DNA from: Citrus sinensis | Lineage: Eukaryota > Streptophyta > Magnoliopsida > Sapindales > Rutaceae | Reading direction: 5' to 3' | Length of the DNA: 64,000 nucleotides | Assembly (NCBI RefSeq): GCF_022201045.2 | Contig: NC_068559.1 | Coordinates: forward strand, 27,225,501 to 27,289,500 | Shown here: positions 1-13,323 of the stretch, piece by piece | How the letters are laid out: each line of letters opens with the position of its first letter | How positions within the stretch are numbered: position 1 is the first letter of the stretch | The notes under the pieces: generated by a model | The model's input: only the letters and a program-made list of their open reading frames with translations | What the model was told of the DNA's origin: nothing | Databases searched by the model: none | Position numbers and translations under genes: made by a program

Positions 1-342
1 ACACCGCCTGAATCTTGTAATCAATCTTCAAACTGATCACCGCCTGTTGACTCGTTAACGAATTTACAGTAAGATTAAAAAAAAAAAACTTAAAAAAAGT
101 GAACAACAAAGAACAACTGCAGTCTATTATTATTATTATTCTCCTTAATCATGTATGTTGAGTAACTCATACATACGCAATGAAATCAATCCATCAAAAT
201 TGTTCCATACACAGGAACACAGAGTAAAAAATTCAAGGAATAATAATGAACAAAGAATCCCCAAATCCCATCATCAATCCCTAACCAATCTGTACAAATC
301 TATCAAAGAATATGGCTAGTGAAAAAAAAAAAAAAAGAATTG
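1..342. other. 3' flank of the GATL gene
   Basis: AT-rich sequence downstream of the minus-strand GATL stop, with short A runs near 78 and 321. It probably includes the 3' untranslated region. No other coding signal is seen. Confidence 0.5.
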
Positions 343-1485
343 TTACAAAAAACTGGAAAAACCAATCAATGAAGAAGAAGAAGGCGGAAACAAGACTGAA
401 GACTGATGATGATCTTTGATTCTGTTACTATGCTTGAAAAGATCGTACGGCTCCCAAAGGTAATCAAGCGGACAAGGCTGCTTATTATCAAGTCTCACCC
501 AAGGCTTCCCCTTTCCACTCCAATGTAACAAACTAACCGGACCGGGATGCAACGACCGGCAACTTCCTTTCACATTATCACCCCCTAAGCCGTGCTGATT
601 CCACCGGTGATCGATCGCCTCCACATTGCCGGCGAACACCAGCAAGAACGGCGGCAAAGAACCCAGATCATAAATCCTTTTTCTTCTTTGTATTTCCATC
701 CAGTTCTCAATTCTTTTTCTGTAATTTCCCTCACGCCACCTAACCAAATCCATCACCATCACGCCCGTGTTAAAATAACAAGGTTTCCTCGACCCGAATA
801 CCCGGGAAAGAAGCGGGTCGGACCAGAAGTTGTCGGTGAAGTATTTTGTGAAGTTTGCGTGGCAATATTCGGGTGCCCCGATGATTTTGGACTTCGTTAA
901 AGTAATGTCCCAGAGTTTGTGAATGTCGTCGACGAGAACGAGGTCTGAGTCGATGTAAATGACTCGGTCAACGCAAGGATCCAGGATGTCGCCGAGGTAG
1001 TTTCTCGCGTAGTTCAATGGGTTCTCTAAGGCTTCGCGAATTGAAGATGAGATCAAGTTTATAACTGTGTCTTCGCGGAAAATGTATACTTTGAAGTTGA
1101 GCGAAGGGAACGTGGATCGGACGAGTTGAGTCAAGACTCTGGGGCTAGCAGAGTCGAACTCGGCTGAGATGAAATGGAAGAAGATGTTCTCCGGGCAAGA
1201 GGCGTGTTTGAGAGCTGAATGGACGGCTGCGATGGAGCCACGCAGGTACTCGGAATCTAGAGTCATGGCGACGTGGACTAAAGACGGGTCACATGACGAC
1301 GTTATCTTATTGGCTGACACCGGACAGCCTCTGCCGTTGCGGTAGTCGGGTGCCTCAGTGAACAGGTCAAACCCCAAGAAATCTCCGCCGTCGATTGATC
1401 GAGACGGTATAGAACGAATCCCGAGACAAAACGGTGCGGATAGTACGAGCAACACGGCGACGTATTGTCGGAAACCGACCATCAT
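343..1485 (-). CDS. GATL9: Probable galacturonosyltransferase-like (GATL) protein, family GT8
   Basis: Intact single-exon reading frame of 380 residues; GATL genes are typically intronless. A hydrophobic N-terminus (about residues 6-22) fits a signal peptide or anchor for the secretory pathway. The GT8 domain runs from about residue 68 to 345. It has a metal-binding DxD motif ([15 protein letters not shown] at 179-181) and the C-terminal family motif HWSGKGKPW (321-329). Family knowledge: GATLs act in the Golgi in pectin and/or xylan synthesis, but the exact reaction of most members is unproven. Two adjacent Met codons open the frame; the outer one (1485) was taken. Position beside PDH E1 alpha matches Arabidopsis GATL8/GATL9, so the symbol rests partly on synteny. 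Family assignment is sure; member number is less so. Confidence 0.93.
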   Translation of the reverse strand: MMVGFRQYVAVLLVLSAPFCLGIRSIPSRSIDGGDFLGFDLFTEAPDYRNGRGCPVSANKITSSCDPSLVHVAMTLDSEYLRGSIAAVHSALKHASCPENIFFHFISAEFDSASPRVLTQLVRSTFPSLNFKVYIFREDTVINLISSSIREALENPLNYARNYLGDILDPCVDRVIYIDSDLVLVDDIHKLWDITLTKSKIIGAPEYCHANFTKYFTDNFWSDPLLSRVFGSRKPCYFNTGVMVMDLVRWREGNYRKRIENWMEIQRRKRIYDLGSLPPFLLVFAGNVEAIDHRWNQHGLGGDNVKGSCRSLHPGPVSLLHWSGKGKPWVRLDNKQPCPLDYLWEPYDLFKHSNRIKDHHQSSVLFPPSSSSLIGFSSFL

Positions 1486-4400
1486 TTATTTCTTTAATTT
1501 TTTTTTTTCTGTTTTCCCCTCCTTTCTGAACAAGAAACGGATTCTTGGGTCCTTGAAAGAGAATAAAGAAAAAGGGAATGGAGTTATAGGATAGTAGTGA
1601 TTTGCATTGTACTGATAAGGAAAGTGCAAAGCAGTAAATGGAAAATGATCGTTCTAGGGGTTGTGAGTTGGGTCTGGAAAATGAAAAGATAACAAATCAA
1701 CACGGCGTTGATAATTCTTTCTTCTTGAAAGTGCTTTGCAAGCAATACGCGGTTTTGTTTTCGCTTTGAATTTGAGCCTTGGGTGCAGAGAAAGAGGAGA
1801 TACTGCGTGCCTCTCTCTCTCTCTCTCTCTCTCTCTGGGGAATTAGCTTCGTTAAATATATTGGGGGTAATTGAAGGCGAAGGAAAGAAGAACAATAATA
1901 AAGTTTTAATTTTTTAGTGCTGTGCAAAGACGCGCTGTTGAAGCGCGTGGAGTTGGCTATGATGAGAAATTGTATCTGTTAATGTGGAAGTTTTTTGAAT
2001 TTAGCATGTGTAACGTATTTACGCGGTACTTAACTAATCTCTAAAATGATCGTCAGGAAGGAAGGATCAATTGGTATTTCGTTTTCTCGTTTTTTTCCAT
2101 TTGGGGTTCATGCGCCGCTCATATTAAATTCTATGGCCAAATCTTGGTAAATTTACCGGAGGAAAATTGGGTGTTTGTGGTCAACGAATAATGCTTATGC
2201 TTTTTTTTTTTTTGCTATTTTCTTTTTCCATCATATTGGAATTGGATTGTGTTGGATTTCTCTATGATTCTTTTCCTTAACAAATTATTTCTCTTGTCTT
2301 TATTATGTTAGTTTTTAGGTGAATTTTCACGATATTTCTTTGAATTAATACGAGGTCTTATGGACTTCAAAAAAACAAGGATAGGGATAATCTCAGCAGT
2401 TTATTTTGGATGTAGTTTCTAAGAATCAATTTTGTTTAGAACGAAATTTTTATTAAGGAAGTAAATAATAAAAATGTCCATTTGATTTGATTCCTTTTTA
2501 AAAAAATTGGACAATTTATTATAATTAATGTCGTCGTCATAAATGAAACTCTTCAAATGCCGTCTCAAATTAGTCAATTTTGGTTTTTGACAGTTGGATT
2601 TAATGACTTTGATTGTCTACAGAAGTTAAATAAGGCACTAAATATGGATATGCATTGATTAGCACAGTGGATAAAAAAGAAAAGACCACGCTTTGAAAGA
2701 GGAAAAATAATGATACCTTGAAGCCAATAGTGCAATGCCAGTTCGCACAATGGAAAGCGACGAAGATGGTGAGGTTATCAGTAAGCACTTTCCCCATTCT
2801 GCTCATATTCTTTGCCCCCAATTATGCACTGCCAGCTGTGCCTCAAATGTAGCCAGCTGGTGATGCCAATTCTTTGATACTGATCACTGATGTTGATAGC
2901 TGAGATCAGTCTGTCAGGACCGACAGCTCTATCATTGATTGGCTAATCGGGGGTTCTTCGCCAACGTGATCACGTGCTTCCGAATGTGCTTTTGTTTCCT
3001 CTTTGGTTGGTACCTTCATGCTGCCACGGCGCCGTATTATTTCTTCTGCATACCGCCGCTTAAGACTTGCACTATTACTCCACAAATCCCCCCCCCCTTC
3101 TGTTTTTTTAAGGAAAATGTTTCTCTCTCCAGTCTCCCCTAAATTGTAGAAAGATTTTTTCGGTTTCATAAATTATCCAGTGGAGGAAGGAAATAAATTT
3201 GTTATTGGAACATTGGTAAAATTTTAGAAAGACAGAAATGGTAGTATTGTAATATGATGAATGCTGTTATTTTATATATATTACAATATTACTGCAGCAA
3301 TGATAGCACTTATATTTTTGTCTTTTTGTTATCTTATTATTGTTCAAATAGTAATACTCGTGTAAAAAATATTCACCATTTAAAGAGCAACACAAAAATG
3401 TACAATTCGATGAAAGCCACCGCACTTCACACTCGCATATTAGTTATTTATAGAAATCAATGGCCATTATTAAAATATGAAAATAAAAACTTAGGTTGTA
3501 TCGTAATAGATTTATTAAAATTAATCTTAATATATCCTTAATTATAAATATTAATAGATTTTTAATTGAAATTATACTTGAACAGAAAACACTCCGTTAA
3601 TTCATTGCAATTATTTGAATAAATTAGACTATGTCTTTTGATTTTACACTTTGATTTTTTTTTTTTTGGAAAGATAAATTGACTTTGTTTTGAGAAATTA
3701 AAGAGAATTGTAAGTTGAGTGCGCGTGAAGATTTAGAATTAGCCTGTGTTTGGTTGAAGTATGATTGTATGAAGGGAGTAGTAGACTTTCCGCCTCACGA
3801 ACAATGATTTGTAGTAAGTTCTTGAAAAAATGTTTCGGTTTTGTATCATTTTCGTCCAACCTAACACGTATTTCAATTGTAATCACTTTTCTCTATCAAA
3901 GAAAAAAAAAAAAACTGTCAAATCACTTTTCGTTGTCACGTTCATACGTGTCAAGAGGCAGTGATTCTGTTGTGCACCAGGGCAGGTTTTGATTCGTTCA
4001 TAGAACAACGACCTGGAAAATGTAAAACGAGTAAACGATGCCCCGTCCAATAAGCTGCAACTTCTTTTTTTTTTTTCCCTTAATTTTTCCTTTTTACTTA
4101 ACAAAATCTCGGTACTATAACGTTGGTTGATCTAAATTTTGTTAAAAAGAAAATACAGAAGTTGGGTACTTTCGCACTTGGGTTGGTGCGTGACCTTTCT
4201 TTTTTTGCTTACTTTTAATGAACAGGTAATGTAAGGTGGAGAGAATTGATTTAAAAAAGAGCCAAGTGAACTAACAGTTTGTTTCTATATTGGTAGGAAG
4301 GAGATTCCCTGTAGTGTGCGAACCAACCAACTTGTCATTTAAAAAAAAAAAACAAAAAAGGGAAAAAAATAATAATAATAATACGCCATTACAAATATAG

Positions 4401-4804
4401 TTAATTTCTTCAAGACCTACTTTGATAAGCAATTAATGTTCTTTATAGCACAAGTGATGCCTTTTAAAGTTCCAACAAGATTGCCTCGTTATGAATATGT
4501 TTAATTCTGTCATAACGTGGCTTCCCGTACTTAAAAAACTGAAAAACCAAAATATTTTCTAATTCCAGTTTGGCAAAAAGAGAGAACAAGATTATGACAC
4601 CCTCTGCCGTACGCAATAGAACTAAAATCACCAATTAGGAATGTCTGTTAGTTTTCTTACATGCAAGATAATTAACAATAGTCCGACGGTCAGGATGTTA
4701 TAGAGCAGTAATATCAATTCATATTGGATAAATTAACTGCACGTGTGGGCGGAAGACAGGTAAAAATTTTCGGTTTTTTTCGGTGTCCATCAGATTTTGT
4801 GTAA
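1486..4804. other. Intergenic region upstream of GATL
   Basis: Contains the presumed GATL promoter and leader (about 1486-2050), then AT-rich DNA with A/T homopolymers. The small open frames (for example 3254-3541) lack recognisable domains and look like chance. No further gene is seen. Confidence 0.5.
1810..1836. repeat. CT/GA dinucleotide microsatellite upstream of GATL
   Basis: About 13 CT units on the plus strand, read as GA in the sense direction of the GATL gene. It lies about 325 bases before that gene's ATG. GA/CT tracts are common in plant core promoters and 5' leaders, so a regulatory role is possible but is inference. Confidence 0.9.
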
Positions 4805-4814
4805 TTAAATTGAA

Positions 4815-5393
4815 GGGTAATTTTTTAAAATCTCTCCTGAAGTTTGGACTTGTTACAAGTAGATGGCGAGAATTTATTTATTTGTAAAAAACCCCCCTAC
4901 CGTCAGTTAACTTTAACATTGACCGTTAGTTGACTGTGCAAAGATAATATTACTCTTAACAACAATTTGTAGACGAAAATAACTAAAAAAAAAAATTAAA
5001 ATTGTTAGCGCGAAAAGCACAAACCTTATTTTTTGATAATTTTATCCTTGTCAATTCCAAAGATTTACAATATCGTAGGTAAAGATTATAACTATTTCAT
5101 TTTTAAGTTTTTAATTTTATCTTTTTTATAGAAACTTTAAGAAAATATCAATAATTTAAAGAGGATTTTTAAAATTTTTAATTTTATCTTTCTTGTAGGA
5201 ACTTTAAGAAAATATCAATAATTTAAAGAGGGTAAAATAGCCAATAATTTTAAGGGTAATATTATCTTTGCATAGTCAACTAACGGTCAATGTTAAAATT
5301 AACTGACAGTAAAAAATTTTTTATAAATAAATAAATTCTCACCATCTATTTGTAACAAGCTCAAATCTCAGGGGAGATTTTTAAAAATTACCC
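4815..5393. mobile_element. Non-autonomous Mutator-like element with long terminal inverted repeats
   Basis: The left arm from 4815 and the right arm ending at 5393 are inverted copies of each other for about 150 bases (starting GGGTAATTTT). The 10-bp direct repeat TTAAATTGAA flanks the element exactly (4805-4814 and 5394-5403). Long inverted arms and a 9-10 bp target duplication fit the Mutator-like class. The interior has no coding capacity and includes a roughly 64-bp unit repeated in tandem (about 5100-5232). Confidence 0.8.
5100..5232. repeat. Two-copy tandem repeat inside the Mutator-like element
   Basis: Two near-identical units of about 64 bases, each ending in TCAATAATTTAAAGAGG. They lie between the inverted arms of the surrounding element. 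Confidence 0.7.
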
Positions 5394-5403
5394 TTAAATT
5401 GAA

Positions 5404-6854
5404 TAATAAAATTTTGGGAAGATGGGGAGTTGGAAAAGTAGTTGAGGGATGTTGGGGGCAGTAGTATTACATAGGATCCTCTGCTGTCTGATAGGCTGCG
5501 AGTTTTGATGAATGATGCTTCAAAGTTTAAAGGTCGCCTGACTGGCTGGTAGCGAAACCACAATAAGACGGTGCCGTTTGTCCGCATGTGACTTTATCAA
5601 TTGTGCCACGTGGCAATAGAAAAGGCGGAAGATCAAACTGAGTAAGAGGGGAGGCCCACAGTTTGGTGCGGAGCACATGGCCAACTGCCAACTGGTTTGC
5701 AAGTACGGCACAGCTTTGTAGCTGGTCCCACGGGATGAAAATCTAAGGAATATCGAACGGCTAGAATTTTGACGCGAAGGTATCAAGTATTCATTTCGGT
5801 ACATAATGCTTACTTATCTCCCGTGAAGCAAAGCGACAAAGCAAGTCTTGTGGCAGTGTGGCTTTTCACGAGTCGCATTTGATTATGGTACCGTCAAAAT
5901 TATTGGATAATCCAACTTGTCACTTTTTTTTTAATTTTTTATTTTAATATATGCAGCTTGTCATTTTAAAAATCGAATTATAATAATATAATACAGTAGT
6001 GAAAATATCGATTAATTAACCAAGTATGTGTGTGTCTAAAATTATGTTCACAATGGTTTCTGGAGTTTAGAACTTCTATATCGAATTATTTTACGAAGCA
6101 GTATTCCTTGTTCTCGAATATTATATTGTACGATTTCCAGTACCGCATGGCAGTCCATTGTTGACGTTTCACAATAGAAGTTGGATCTCACCAAGTGTTA
6201 ACGAAACAAGAAATGGAAGATGAGGCTTAAGACGACAAATGACAGCGTTGAGCGCTTAAAGTCTTAGCTTTGGAAACAACAATAAACTTAAATGGCATTC
6301 ACCCTTAAGTCAGCAAACATACACAAACAAATTGCGAGCTACATCATTGTGGACCATAAATTCGAGCACATAAAACACAGCAAAAGCTGGACTAGACACA
6401 TTTATCCAGCATATTCCAAAATCCTTATTCCTTAGTAGTGTGGTTCGGAAGCTGTGTGACAACAGGCGCCCATCCGTAGCCTCAGGTCTCCAAACAAACC
6501 CACCAGATCGGCAATTATTTTGTAGGAGAGTTTATTATAAACTCCTTGCAATCGCTTGTTAAAAGAAAGAATATCCACATATTCCAGAGGCAAGAACAAT
6601 TTATTCCATTAATAATGGAAAATATCAATTGGTAGGCTCCCAAAAATCACTACACAACCAAAATGTAACACTGCCGCACAATTTGAGAAGAATCAAAATT
6701 CTATACGACTAGAGGACGAAAATCACAATCAATAGCCAGGAAGAGATGACCATCTTCCCTCCAAATTCTTATTGCTTGTTTGTTTGTACCTTTTTACAAG
6801 GTTTACGGTTGTAAGGTTTTGCTCAGTTTCAAAACTCTTCAGACAAGTTCAAAT
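5404..6854. other. Intergenic region and 3' flank of PDH E1 alpha
   Basis: No coding exon recognised. It holds a perfect palindromic G-box (GCCACGTGGC, 5605-5614) that is not close to any annotated start. The part next to 6854 probably contains the 3' untranslated region of the PDH gene. Confidence 0.5.
5605..5614. promoter_or_regulatory. Perfect palindromic G-box
   Basis: GCCACGTGGC is a 10-bp palindrome with the CACGTG core bound by plant bZIP and bHLH factors. It lies about 4.1 kb upstream of GATL and 1.2 kb past the end of the PDH coding region, so any target is unclear. Confidence 0.35.
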
Positions 6855-9800
6855 TTATGGAAGCACGCCTCTAACTTCTTTCCTGTCTGCTCCAAATACC
6901 TGCGGTTGAAAATAACAAATCAGACACAATTAGATGAATAATATCAGATGTCATCCTGCAGATTCATCCATCTAGTTATTGATGTCTGCATATCTATAAA
7001 AGTACACGATGTTCAACATTAAAGGTAATAATAACATGCAAGATTCATATTATAGAAGACCTGAGAATATCTGTTGGTCTAAAATGTAGAATCACATGAT
7101 GACCTGAGTGTTCCCAAATTCACTTTTACTATCTCAACAATATTTCAGTGCCAGTGATTCCCTAACATGTGACATTAGGACAATCTGTATAAAGATGGCC
7201 AGTTAGTCAGGTAAGTCAACTAAAAAGATGATTGACAATTGTCAACAGAATGGTGACAGAATGTATGGATTGTGTCACAATATTAAACCAGCACTAAATT
7301 AATCACTGCTTTTAAGTGTCTCTTTTCAATTCAAGATATCCATAAGCTACAAAGTATTTATTCCAGTGCCCATAACATTGACAAGAACTATTTATCTGGT
7401 AGAAAGTAAATCTATTTTTTTTTCGGGGGGGGGGGGCTGCCAAATTATCATGTACTAACTATGAATGGAAGTTTCTTATCAACATTTCCACAAGAAACCA
7501 AAAAAAAGATCATGGATTAAGAAGCAAAGAAAAAACCAATATACTGGTACAAGGTATTGACTATTACCTCAACTCCATAACCTTTCACATACACATTTGT
7601 GAAGAGTTCAGAAGGCTCTGGCATGGGACTCTCCTGAAAATATGTGAAACAAATAACAGCTTCAGAAATGAGAACAATGTCTGTTATTTTTATACCAAGC
7701 AAGGACACAATTTAGTGATCAATGTTATTACTTGGAATCCTCCCTGGTCTTTGGAGTCATTTGAAACTTTTTTAAAAAAATTTTTTGTTCCTTTTGTACT
7801 TTTGTACTTTCAATTTTTTTAAAGCTCTGAAGTTCAAGGATTCAAGAGTAAATCCGTAATTTCAAAGTTGCTGGAATAAGCCATGGGAATGCCAAAGCCT
7901 CTTATTTTTGGTTTAGCTGACTTATAAGTTTTCATGTGTGGTTCATTCACTCTGTGCCAAACAAACAGGTTGTTTCCCATTTGAGAATCGTATTCCTTGT
8001 TCCTAAAAAGTTATGAGAATCAATAGCCTATATATATAGGCAATCCTTAAGTGAATGGGAAAAAGGTTGTGAAGAATTTTCATAAGCTTCAAAGCTTTAT
8101 CTGAGCGTCTCATTGCCTTCCTTCCTATGGGAAATTAATGAAGAAAATCAAAGATATATTGCTGAATTCAAAACCCTGAACAGCAGAGATCTCTCTTCTG
8201 CATAAATGCTTCTTACCTTGGCTTTGGCAATGGCATCATCTACTTCTTTTCTTACTTCCTTCTCAATGTCCTGAAAAAGAACAAGAAATGCACAAATTCA
8301 GTTTTCACGCATATTCCATAACCAGAGGATTAGGTTTCTAATTTCATTCAGATTGAGGAATAATGAGGATTCCTTCAAAGGCACAAATCTGAGACAGACT
8401 GGAGAACAAAAAATAACATTAGACAGAATACAGATTATAAGATCCCCAGTACATACAATATTTTATGCATATACAAGTTGAATAAATACCTTTAGCTCTT
8501 TCTCTGTCGCTAGGTCATGGGCTAATATTAACTTTCTTATTCTTTCAATTGGATCACGCTCCTAAACACCCTCCAACCAAAAACAAAGTCAGAATATGGA
8601 AAGCTCTAAATTGAAAAAGAATTGTCTTTTCAAAATGAAATGTCAAGCATGTTTAACCTGTCTCACACCACTGATCTCATCACGAGTACGGTAGGTGCTT
8701 CCAGGGTCAGACATGGAGTGACCATGATACCTGTATGTGTCCATTTCAAGTATCTGGACGGAAGTATCGAAAATTTTTTAAAAAATTACATATATCAATT
8801 TCATATAGAATGAAAAAAGGAGAAAAAAATCAAACAGGAATCAGAAATAGCAATTTTCATCTAGAACCCAGTATATACGCAAATTTTACATCATTACATG
8901 GTCCCTAACCATTAGCAATGCAGGAGAAGAAACAGAGCAAACAACACCAGGAAACAATCACAATGCTCAAAACATAAAGTAGAATATAATTTTATTTGAG
9001 CATCATACAAAGCTTAACTTCTTTTCAAGTCTGCAAGTAACTATTATTTTTTGGGTTACTTTGAAAGTGACCAGAATAATTGAAAAGCATGAACAAAAAC
9101 TGATAGAAAAAAAGTTTACAGACTACCCCAGATATAGGTCCTAAAACAAAATTTACTGCTTTTGGAAGTTAAAATCAATCAACGTAGCATGAGTTCTTAA
9201 AACAAGAAACTATCAATTTTACTTCAGGATGCAAACATGTTATTTACATCTTAGATTTTCCATAAAATTAAACATCCTTCAATTTAACTTCTAAAAGATA
9301 GCATGTTTCTCATAGATTCTTGGTTACTCTAAATATGACATATATTATGCATCTCGCAGGTGATTCCTAATTAATCCAGATATGACATATATTATGTATA
9401 TCAGACTTATATGTCTGACTTGCAATGAATGGAAAATTCAAAAAAAAAAATCTCATAGCCCATTCCCAATCAAAGCCGAGTTGTACTTTTTGGGTTAGAA
9501 TATTTTCCATGCACCAAGGTATCTGGCAGGCACCTATTGTAACGTGGCTCAACTGTGCCCATCCCCGATACATAACCAAACTTCATAAAGTGAACATCTT
9601 GTCAAGTTGAACCCCACCGGAATCAAGCAAAAGCAAAGACTCAAGGTGTTGAAATCTCCAAAAAATATTTTGATTACTTTGCACTGCCAACCACATCTAT
9701 ACTTCTTTCTGACTTGAATATATTTCATATCGCATGAAAATAAAACGAATCTATTGAATGTAGCATCACCCATGCTTGGGCTAAATCCTGACAAATTTGG

Positions 9801-11962
9801 CTGCATATGCCCTTACATCAAGTTCAGTCCAAAGGTCTTCAAGCCATAATAAAACAGCAAATCTTATAAATATAACACCACTTTCATCAGATTTGATAAC
9901 CAGGATTCATTGGACCAAATCTGAATAGTTACGAGATTGGGAATTACTAGAAAATAATTAGTTTCTATTTTCATTCCTAAATTTATAGAAATAATCCACT
10001 CAGGCTAAATTGCAATATAATTTAACGTAAATGCCATGGTTATTTACAAAAGAATCACATCGCTATCATTCAGAGGATAGAGAAAGTAACAAAAGAAAAA
10101 AAAACAGCGGATGATGAAACATGATATATTTGCCTGAAAAGAGCTACTTGCATGAGGAAAGGAGTAGCAAACAAGGACAAGAGGAGTCAAGAGGAGTCCG
10201 ATGCTTCATTCAGAGAGTTGAAGTAAATGAATGATTAGGTAACAACCAACTGAGATCAACAGTGATCCACACAAGGAATCTTAACCCATTATATATCATA
10301 ATAGTTCGTAAGACTTACCATAGGTCCATTCTTTAAGGCATGCTCCTTAGCAAACTTGCATGCTTGTTTGACAGCAAGGGCATCCATGCCATCCACCTTA
10401 TAACAGGGCAAAAAAATCACAAACACTATTAAGCTATAAACAGTCTAGACTCAAAATTTCCAAGTGCAGGCAAAAATTCATTGTAATCAAAGTACTTTGT
10501 GCATCTAAAAAAATTGAGAGAATCTTTTAGATGTGTATTAGCAATCACACCCATACCCATAAACAAATATATTCATCAAAAAGTTCATGTTATGTCTATT
10601 GAAACTCTATCTGCGCACTCGAGAGAAAATTGCTATAAAAGTCCTGGGGTTACATTAAGTTTAACAGAAACAAGATCTAGTCTTGAAATGTTACTGCAAT
10701 AGCAAAACAAAATGATGTCTCTGCCACTAACAGGAAAAAAAGAAAAATAAAAACCACTGGACACAGTTTCCCTATAAACAAATCTAAACTACAGCTATTG
10801 AGTACCGACATAGCCTCAAGCCACAGCTAATACCTTTTCGCATGGAGATAAGTTGCAAAATTCAAAAGTGGATGTAAAATTTACAACAAATGATTTCTCA
10901 GTTAAATCAGAAGCAGTATTTCAACTAAAGGAAAAAAAAAACAACCAGCTGACAATGCTAACAAACAATGCCAAAGTAGTCAATTAAAGATCAATTGCCA
11001 AAAAATTCAATAGTAACAGAACATAATTACAGTTCCAATCATCAATTGTAAAACTCAAGGAAATGAAAATCCTAAACCATAATTCAAAAAACAGAAATCT
11101 CACCTTCAAACCGGGAACATAATCCCCACGCTTGTAGTATGAGGGACTCTTTGCCGCTCTCCACTCAGCTGTCCCCATTCCATCTGCAACAAGAATAACT
11201 CAAAACTTAAAAAAAAAAAAAAATTTGAAAAATTCCATTTACTTCAATTCAGTTCAGTTAATCTTTACAGTGATTATTCTCGCAGACCAAAATCGCCGGC
11301 AGATCCCAAAGCGCTGCTATATTGAGAGCCTCGAACAACTGGCCCTGGTTTGCTGCACCGTCTCCATACAGTGCAAACGTCACCGTTTCATCCTTCGAGT
11401 ACTTCTGCGCGAAAGCCAATCCACAGCCTAAAGGAATCTGAGCCCCAACAATCCCGTGGCCTCCGTAAAAGCCGGAGTCCTTCTTATAAAAATGCATCGA
11501 ACCACCTTTTCCATGAGAACAACCGTCCTTTCTCCCCATCAGCTCCGAGAAAACCTCCAAGAGGGTCCCACCGCGACCAAGGAACGTGCAGTGATCACGA
11601 TAAGCGGTTATGATGCTGTCCTTCTTGGTAATTCCGGCTTCCATGCCGATGGCCACCGCTTCTTGTCCGTCATACAGGTGGCAGAATCCGCGGACGAGTT
11701 TTGCCTTGTAGAGAGAATCGGCAGCGATCTCCATCCGTCGCATGGTAGCCATCTGGCGGAAGAATGAGAGGAGTTCTTTTGGAGTTGTTTCGACGGAGCG
11801 TGAAGGCGCTTCGCATTGGTGAGACGTGAAAGGTACGGATGTTTCAATTGTTAGGGGTGTGGTGTCGGTGGAGATCGGACGGTGGAGGAGAAAGGAGTTG
11901 GTTAGGGGTTTGAGGATATTCGTGGAGAGAGACGACGGGGAGGAGAGTTTTGATAGAGCCAT
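6855..11962 (-). CDS. PDHA: Pyruvate dehydrogenase E1 component subunit alpha, mitochondrial
   Basis: E1 alpha pairs with E1 beta in the mitochondrial pyruvate dehydrogenase complex, which decarboxylates pyruvate using thiamine diphosphate (TPP). Eight exons (minus): 11962-11269, 11183-11104, 10396-10319, 8753-8658, 8561-8490, 8270-8217, 7633-7568 and 6899-6855. All junctions are GT-AG with closed phase, giving 394 residues, close to the plant family's usual length of about 390. The N-terminal ~30 residues are Ser/Leu-rich with few acidic residues, like a mitochondrial presequence. The TPP/Mg motif starts GDGAANQG (200-207) and ends ENN (228-230). The regulatory phospho-loop [10 protein letters not shown] is present, with Ser297 at the conserved kinase site. 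An in-frame ATG at 11986 would add eight mostly acidic residues, unlike a presequence, so 11962 was chosen. It is divergent to the ISE2-like gene. Confidence 0.96.
7425..7436. repeat. Poly-G tract in PDH E1 alpha intron 7
   Basis: Twelve consecutive G directly after a T run (and one C) on the plus strand, inside the intron between exons 7 and 8. Read as C in the transcript. Confidence 0.85.
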
Positions 11963-13315
11963 CTCGTCGTTGATATTTTCCTGCAAGTGGGGCGGGGTTT
12001 TGTCGAGATGGAGATGGAGAGGCTGAGAAGAGAAGGGTAAGTGAATTATGTTTTGTCTGACTGGGCTGGCGAATTTGTTGCCGCCGTATGTGTCAACGGG
12101 GCGGTTCGAACCGCAACGTTATTTTCAAACCGTATGCGTTGATTCGATAATCGCATCCTTCTGTCCTCAATAAACATCACATCAGGTAAAATAAAAGTGT
12201 ATTAACCAATGGGCTTTTGGCCCAATAGAGAGCCTTCATTTATAATGTTAAAGAGAAATGGTCGAGTCTCCGTAAAAATATCATGGGTTAATTTTAATTC
12301 TTCTTTAATTATTAAATATTTGAGTATAGACACTCTCTCTTATATAATAGTATTAAAAAAATATGTATTAGGATTTATTTCTTAAAGAATCAATATATTT
12401 GCTTCTTATGGTTTCTTTCTTAAGGTTTTATTTTCTAAACAATTACAACCTAGCTTTAATAATCATGTAAAATTATTTTGCGTTAACTTTGAAAGCATAT
12501 TAGCTAATTTGGTTTAATTGATTTTAAATTATAAAAGTCGTTTTGGATTCAAATTATAATTGATATATAACTATATATATACATATATAGTCATGAGTTC
12601 ATATACATAAGAAGCCGATGTCAAATATGAAGCGGATAACAAAATTAGCGAAGTCTATACAGTTAATTAAATAGAGGACAAACTTATATCACTATTAGAA
12701 TATTAGAACAATGAAAAATAAAATTGTTTATGGAAAAAAGACATCTATACCTCTACAAATTGGAGGAAAAAGTTATCAAAAGCTCGTAATTTTCAAAAAA
12801 AGGACAATAAGATCCTCTTTTGATTGTAAAACAATTTACCTCTATTATTTCAAAAAAAATTGACTCTAATATTTTATAATAAATAAATATATAATATTAA
12901 AATCAATATAATAATCTATATGTTTTAAAATGATTTCAATACTTAAAAATATTTTAACATTTTATAATTTATTATGTATATTTTATTATATTAAAGTAAA
13001 ATTTATAATAAACAGAAACAATGCAAGTATTTATTTAAAGACTCTACAATAATTACAAAACATATCATTAAAATAATATAATAATTTACATATTTAAATT
13101 TATATAAACGTTGAAGTATTTTAATATTATTAGACTACTAGATAGATTAAATTATTCATATAATATTTGTATTTATTAAAATTTTAAAGTCAAATTTTAG
13201 GTAACATATTTAAAGGGTATTATGGTTAAAAATGAATATTAGATAATTTTTTAAAATTTGAGGGCCTGCAAGATTATTTTCTCAAATATTGGGGGTGTAT
13301 ATATCAATTTCCCTT
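11963..13315. other. Region upstream of PDH E1 alpha
   Basis: The first ~100 bases hold the presumed 5' leader of the PDH gene. The rest is AT-rich. A diverged pair of ends around 12760 and 13315 vaguely resembles another inverted-repeat element, but I could not define its borders. No gene seen. Confidence 0.4.
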
Positions 13316-13323
13316 TGTTTATT

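Noticed and set aside
592..900. Open frame of 102 codons on the plus strand
   Set aside because: Lies within the antisense strand of the intact GATL gene and has no family features.
11963..11986. Upstream in-frame ATG for PDH E1 alpha
   Set aside because: It would place MQENINDE, with several acidic residues, before a typical mitochondrial presequence; the ATG at 11962 fits the family better.
12760..13315. Possible inverted-repeat element next to the hAT-like one
   Set aside because: The ends are only loosely similar and no target duplication was found.
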